Origin: a virus
Reading direction: 5' to 3' (one strand)
Length of the DNA: 25,127 nucleotides
IMG/VR virus record: IMGVR_UViG_3300019082_000011
Coordinates: 1 to 25,127 of that record
The position numbers and the translations under genes were made by a program. The notes beneath the pieces are model-generated. The model saw nothing but the letters and a program-made list of their open reading frames with translations. It was not told the origin of the DNA and searched no databases. The stretch's first letter is position 1. Every line of letters starts with the position of its first letter. Shown here one piece after another: positions 23,139-25,127 of this stretch.

Positions 23139-23993
23139 ATGAAAAACCATTTATTCCTAATTGTTATGGGAATTATTGGTAAGAGTTTCACATTAATTCT
23201 GATTTTTATTATGCTTGTTTCAAGCCTAAGTTTAACGGTGGTCAGAACTGTATGTGCGCAAACTGGGGTTACTACCCCCTCTGCGCCAGACTTTGGAGTA
23301 AAATACCAAATCTTTTCTGTCAACATACCGCCGGTTTATGGAGTAGACCCCTCGACCGGGAAAGCAGTGATTACTAAGGCAGGATACACTGTAGTAGATG
23401 AAGAAGTTTGGGTGAACATTATGAATCAACCTTTTGTTCCCTATAATGAATCAAGTGGGAACAGTATACAGTTGTTTTATAACATAAGATGGAAAGAGCC
23501 TAGCAATAACTCTTGGATAATTCTCCCCAACTACTTCAGATTAACTCAAAGTGACAGCGAATACACAGCTATTCCCTTTGATTTCAAGGGAAATTACCAA
23601 GCAGGTTTGAATGCAATAGACATTCCCATCGGCAGTGAAACGGATTTCCAAGTCGAAGCAGCCATAGGATACTACACAGCAGACAATGGTTTTGTCGGCA
23701 AAACAAGCGGTTGGACAAATCCCCAGTCAATACAGCATGCGGGTAACTACACTATACCGAGTCCTAGCTCATCTCCTTCATCGACAGCCGCAAACCCCTC
23801 CAATTCGCCTTCAATAAACCCAACAGAAACAAGCCAGCAATCAGGAGCGTTTCTGGGTCTTGATTGGGAGAAAATCGCTATAATAGTACTAAGCACGGCA
23901 GTCATTGTTTTGGGCGTTACCTTGGTGCTTTCACATAGGAAGAGCAAACAATTTCATTCGTCCAGTTCAGAAAACAAAAAGCCATTGGTTTAA
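23139..23993 (+). CDS. Secreted, membrane-anchored surface protein
   Basis: This 284-residue protein starts at ATG 23139. Residues 15-40 form a signal peptide ending VCAQ. Residues 50-205 form one extracellular domain of mixed strands (YQIFSVNIPPVYGVDPSTGK, LFYNIRWKEPSNNSWIILPN). Residues 208-240 are a Ser/Pro/Asn linker, and residues 246-265 a membrane span followed by HRKSK. The layout matches the preceding beta-helix protein and many surface proteins of uncultured archaea. The domain was not recognised. Composition is more A+T-rich than in the virion genes. Together the two genes look like a host-surface cassette carried by the virus. Confidence 0.7.
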   Translation: MKNHLFLIVMGIIGKSFTLILIFIMLVSSLSLTVVRTVCAQTGVTTPSAPDFGVKYQIFSVNIPPVYGVDPSTGKAVITKAGYTVVDEEVWVNIMNQPFVPYNESSGNSIQLFYNIRWKEPSNNSWIILPNYFRLTQSDSEYTAIPFDFKGNYQAGLNAIDIPIGSETDFQVEAAIGYYTADNGFVGKTSGWTNPQSIQHAGNYTIPSPSSSPSSTAANPSNSPSINPTETSQQSGAFLGLDWEKIAIIVLSTAVIVLGVTLVLSHRKSKQFHSSSSENKKPLV

Positions 23994-24154
23994 ATGTCTG
24001 AATGAACCAATGGTTGATTCAACTCGGACATCGGCTCGAGAGCAAGCCTGGATAACGAAACCTCAACCAACAGTGACGGTTTACGGCTTCACTTGATATA
24101 CTTGCTAAATTCACCGTTTCATATTGGCATCATTGTAGCCGTTTGCTTTAGCTT
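23994..24154. other. Spacer with no recognised gene
   Basis: Between the second surface-protein gene and the first minus-strand frame I see no SD-led frame, repeat or RNA gene. A T-rich stretch on the plus strand near 24150-24167 (TTTTATTGGCGTTTTTTAAG) could end transcription of the surface-protein genes. Confidence 0.3.
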
Positions 24155-24367
24155 TTATTGGCGTTTTTTAAGTGTGAAGGAGCCATTCCACGAGGTTGTA
24201 ATGGGAGCGGTGCAAGCGTCTAATTGCGTGGAATCGCAGCCTTGGTTATGGTTGGCGTTTAGCGGCGTTTCTGAGAAGAATTCACAGGCGAAGGTAAAGC
24301 CTTCTTTTGCCTGACCGCTTTTTTCTTTGAGGCAGATTTTGACTGCGGGAACTTTCAACTTCATCAT
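24155..24367 (-). CDS. Doubtful 70-residue protein
   Basis: An ATG pair (24367, 24364) opens a frame encoding KLKVPAVKICLKEKSGQAKE, then CEFFSETPLNANHNQGCDST, to a stop at 24155. The same frame continues upstream into the decayed terL segment, so it may be a chance extension. The SD is weak (GAAAGTG). Composition is protein-like, with three Cys. I recognise no family and keep it only as a possibility. Confidence 0.25.
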   Translation of the reverse strand: MMKLKVPAVKICLKEKSGQAKEGFTFACEFFSETPLNANHNQGCDSTQLDACTAPITTSWNGSFTLKKRQ

Positions 24368-24394
24368 TTTTGCACTTTCAAGCTTTTGATTATT

Positions 24395-24690
24395 TTGATT
24401 GCGTTTAGTCTGGGCGTCATGAACGGGAATTTGGGGAGCCGCTGTCAAGGTAGGTCGGGAAGCGCGTGGGAACCGCAAAAAGCAGGGTGGACAGTTTTCG
24501 CCGCCTGTCCCGATGCAGCGGAACCAAACGCGCTTGCCGACACATTGCTTGAGGGGCAACCTGGCAAAACATGCCCAAAGCAAAAACGGCGAAATAGGCG
24601 CCTCAGGCACAGCAACGCTCAAGGGAGCTTTTTTCAGGCGCCCCCAGGCTTTCTCGGCGGCTCCCAGCATCCAAACACGCGCCCGCATCC
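24395..24690 (-). pseudogene. Decayed copy of the terL 5' end next to terS
   Basis: Read on the minus strand, this stretch is collinear with the first ~300 bases of the intact terL gene. Matching anchors are the GCTTTTTTCAGG element (plus-strand reading) at 24627-24638 versus GCTTTTTCAGG at 21521-21531, the ACGCG(C/T)TT..GCC element near 24528 versus 21409, and GGGAGCC with a nearby GTCAA at 24434-24447 versus 21304-21323. Spacing between anchors differs by only about 11 bases each time. At protein level one frame still reads GAPEKSS where TerL has EAPEKAF, and another reads KRVWFR near KRVVVR. The Walker A region is destroyed and no single frame spans the segment. The 5' part overlaps the end of terS. 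Confidence 0.6.
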
Positions 24691-25025
24691 GCCCCGGTCT
24701 TCTTCAGCATGGCTTCCAGCTGGTCTAGGTCTTTGTCGATTTGTCGTTCGTCTAGGCCTTTTGCGATGGAGGCGATGATTTGGGCGGTGTAGGCGGCGAT
24801 GCGGGTGTAGCTTTGTCGTTCGGCTACTGTTAGGGGGCGCTGTTTGCCTTTTTCGTCCACTACGTACTTGACGACGCCCCGGGCGTAGTTGCTGCTGATT
24901 TGGAACAGCTCCTCCAGCTGGGTGAGGAGTTTGCGGCGCGTGTGCTGGGTGTCAACGTGCAGGATGCGGCGCATCTTGGTCACGCGGCCGCTGACTCGCC
25001 TATCAAGACTTAATCTATGAGGCAT
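24603..25025 (-). CDS. terS: Terminase small subunit-like protein
   Basis: I chose ATG 25025 (140 residues) behind GGGTGA; an upstream in-frame start at 25097 has no SD. The N-terminus is basic (PHRLSLDRRVSGRVTKMRRI) and may bind DNA. The centre is helical (TRRKLLTQLEELFQISSNYA; AERQSYTRIAAYTAQIIASI), with a DERQIDKDLDQLEAMLKK helix as the possible oligomerisation part, as in small terminases. It recognises the packaging site and passes DNA to TerL. The last ~30 residues, from about GADAGACLDAG onward, are encoded by DNA that matches the 5' end of terL and may not be the original C-terminus. The family call rests on size, helical pattern and the terL remnant next to it. Confidence 0.55.
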   Translation of the reverse strand: MPHRLSLDRRVSGRVTKMRRILHVDTQHTRRKLLTQLEELFQISSNYARGVVKYVVDEKGKQRPLTVAERQSYTRIAAYTAQIIASIAKGLDERQIDKDLDQLEAMLKKTGADAGACLDAGSRRESLGAPEKSSLERCCA

Positions 25026-25127
25026 GTTTTTCACCCGAGGGGGGAGGGGGTCTAGTATTAGTGACAAAATTCCAACACAAATATGGGTTTTTAACATGAA
25101 TCCCTGGCTTGCAGGCTGCCCGTGCCC
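25026..25127. other. Right-end spacer upstream of terS
   Basis: The right edge holds GTTAAAAACCCATATTTG on the minus strand (about 25080-25097), a possible TATA region for terS about 55 bases from its ATG, and a G-rich tract on the plus strand (25037-25050). No gene can be called in the remaining bases. Confidence 0.25.

Noticed and set aside
24386-24778. Plus-strand frames opposite terS and the terL remnant
   Set aside because: They are antisense to terS and to a segment whose homology is explained by terL; composition is Pro/Arg-rich and no SD precedes them.
1-25127. tRNA genes, rRNA, integrase and attachment sites
   Set aside because: I looked for cloverleaf-like segments, recombinase motifs and long terminal direct repeats and saw none; provirus ends are probably outside the window.

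Overview
This window looks like part of a tailed virus or provirus (Caudoviricetes, siphovirus-like) of an archaeon. The virion genes carry strong GGAGGTGAT-type Shine-Dalgarno (SD) sequences. Several genes also have archaeal TATA-like boxes about 25-45 bases before the start, and two look leaderless (23139 and 4974). The secreted proteins, each with a signal peptide, an S/T/P-rich linker and one C-terminal membrane anchor, resemble those of uncultured Thermoproteota such as Bathyarchaeia. That host assignment is an inference. No integrase, replication gene, tRNA or rRNA is visible.

Most genes lie on the minus strand in classical late-gene order, read from right to left. A terminase small subunit-like gene (25025-24603) is followed by a degraded second copy of the terminase large subunit 5' end. 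Then come a plus-strand insert of two cell-surface proteins (21685-23993), an intact large terminase (21597-20200), the portal (20159-18756), a three-gene accessory cassette with a HEPN-like protein (18594-16933), a prohead protease/scaffold fusion (16307-15195), a cement protein, and the HK97-fold major capsid protein (14716-13940). Next is a run of presumed head-fibre or decoration proteins, one with 18-residue tandem repeats. The neck follows: a head-tail adaptor with an extra N-terminal Ig-like domain, a tail terminator-like protein and an HK97 gp10-like protein. The tail has a tube protein, a tail assembly chaperone with a -1 frameshift signal, a tape measure protein, a distal-tail-like protein and a large hub protein. 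The hub protein continues with a LamG-like domain and a possible alpha/alpha-toroid enzyme domain, and runs off the left edge.

Five sets of genes not expected in a virion core sit at boundaries of this operon: surface proteins at 21685-23993, the HEPN cassette at 16933-18594, a tiny plus-strand Cys-rich protein at 9960-10082, a zinc-ribbon membrane protein at 8717-9277, and a membrane protein plus an Asn-rich secreted protein at 5219-7001. Several have their own TATA-like promoter. This fits 'morons' that alter the host surface or defend the infected cell while the rest builds the particle.

Two observations need reading beyond simple open frames. The tail chaperone has a TTTTTTG slip site at 7288-7294 that opens a 58-residue extension in the -1 frame. 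Also, 24395-24690 is collinear with the first ~300 bases of the large terminase gene, which points to a rearrangement at the terS-terL junction.
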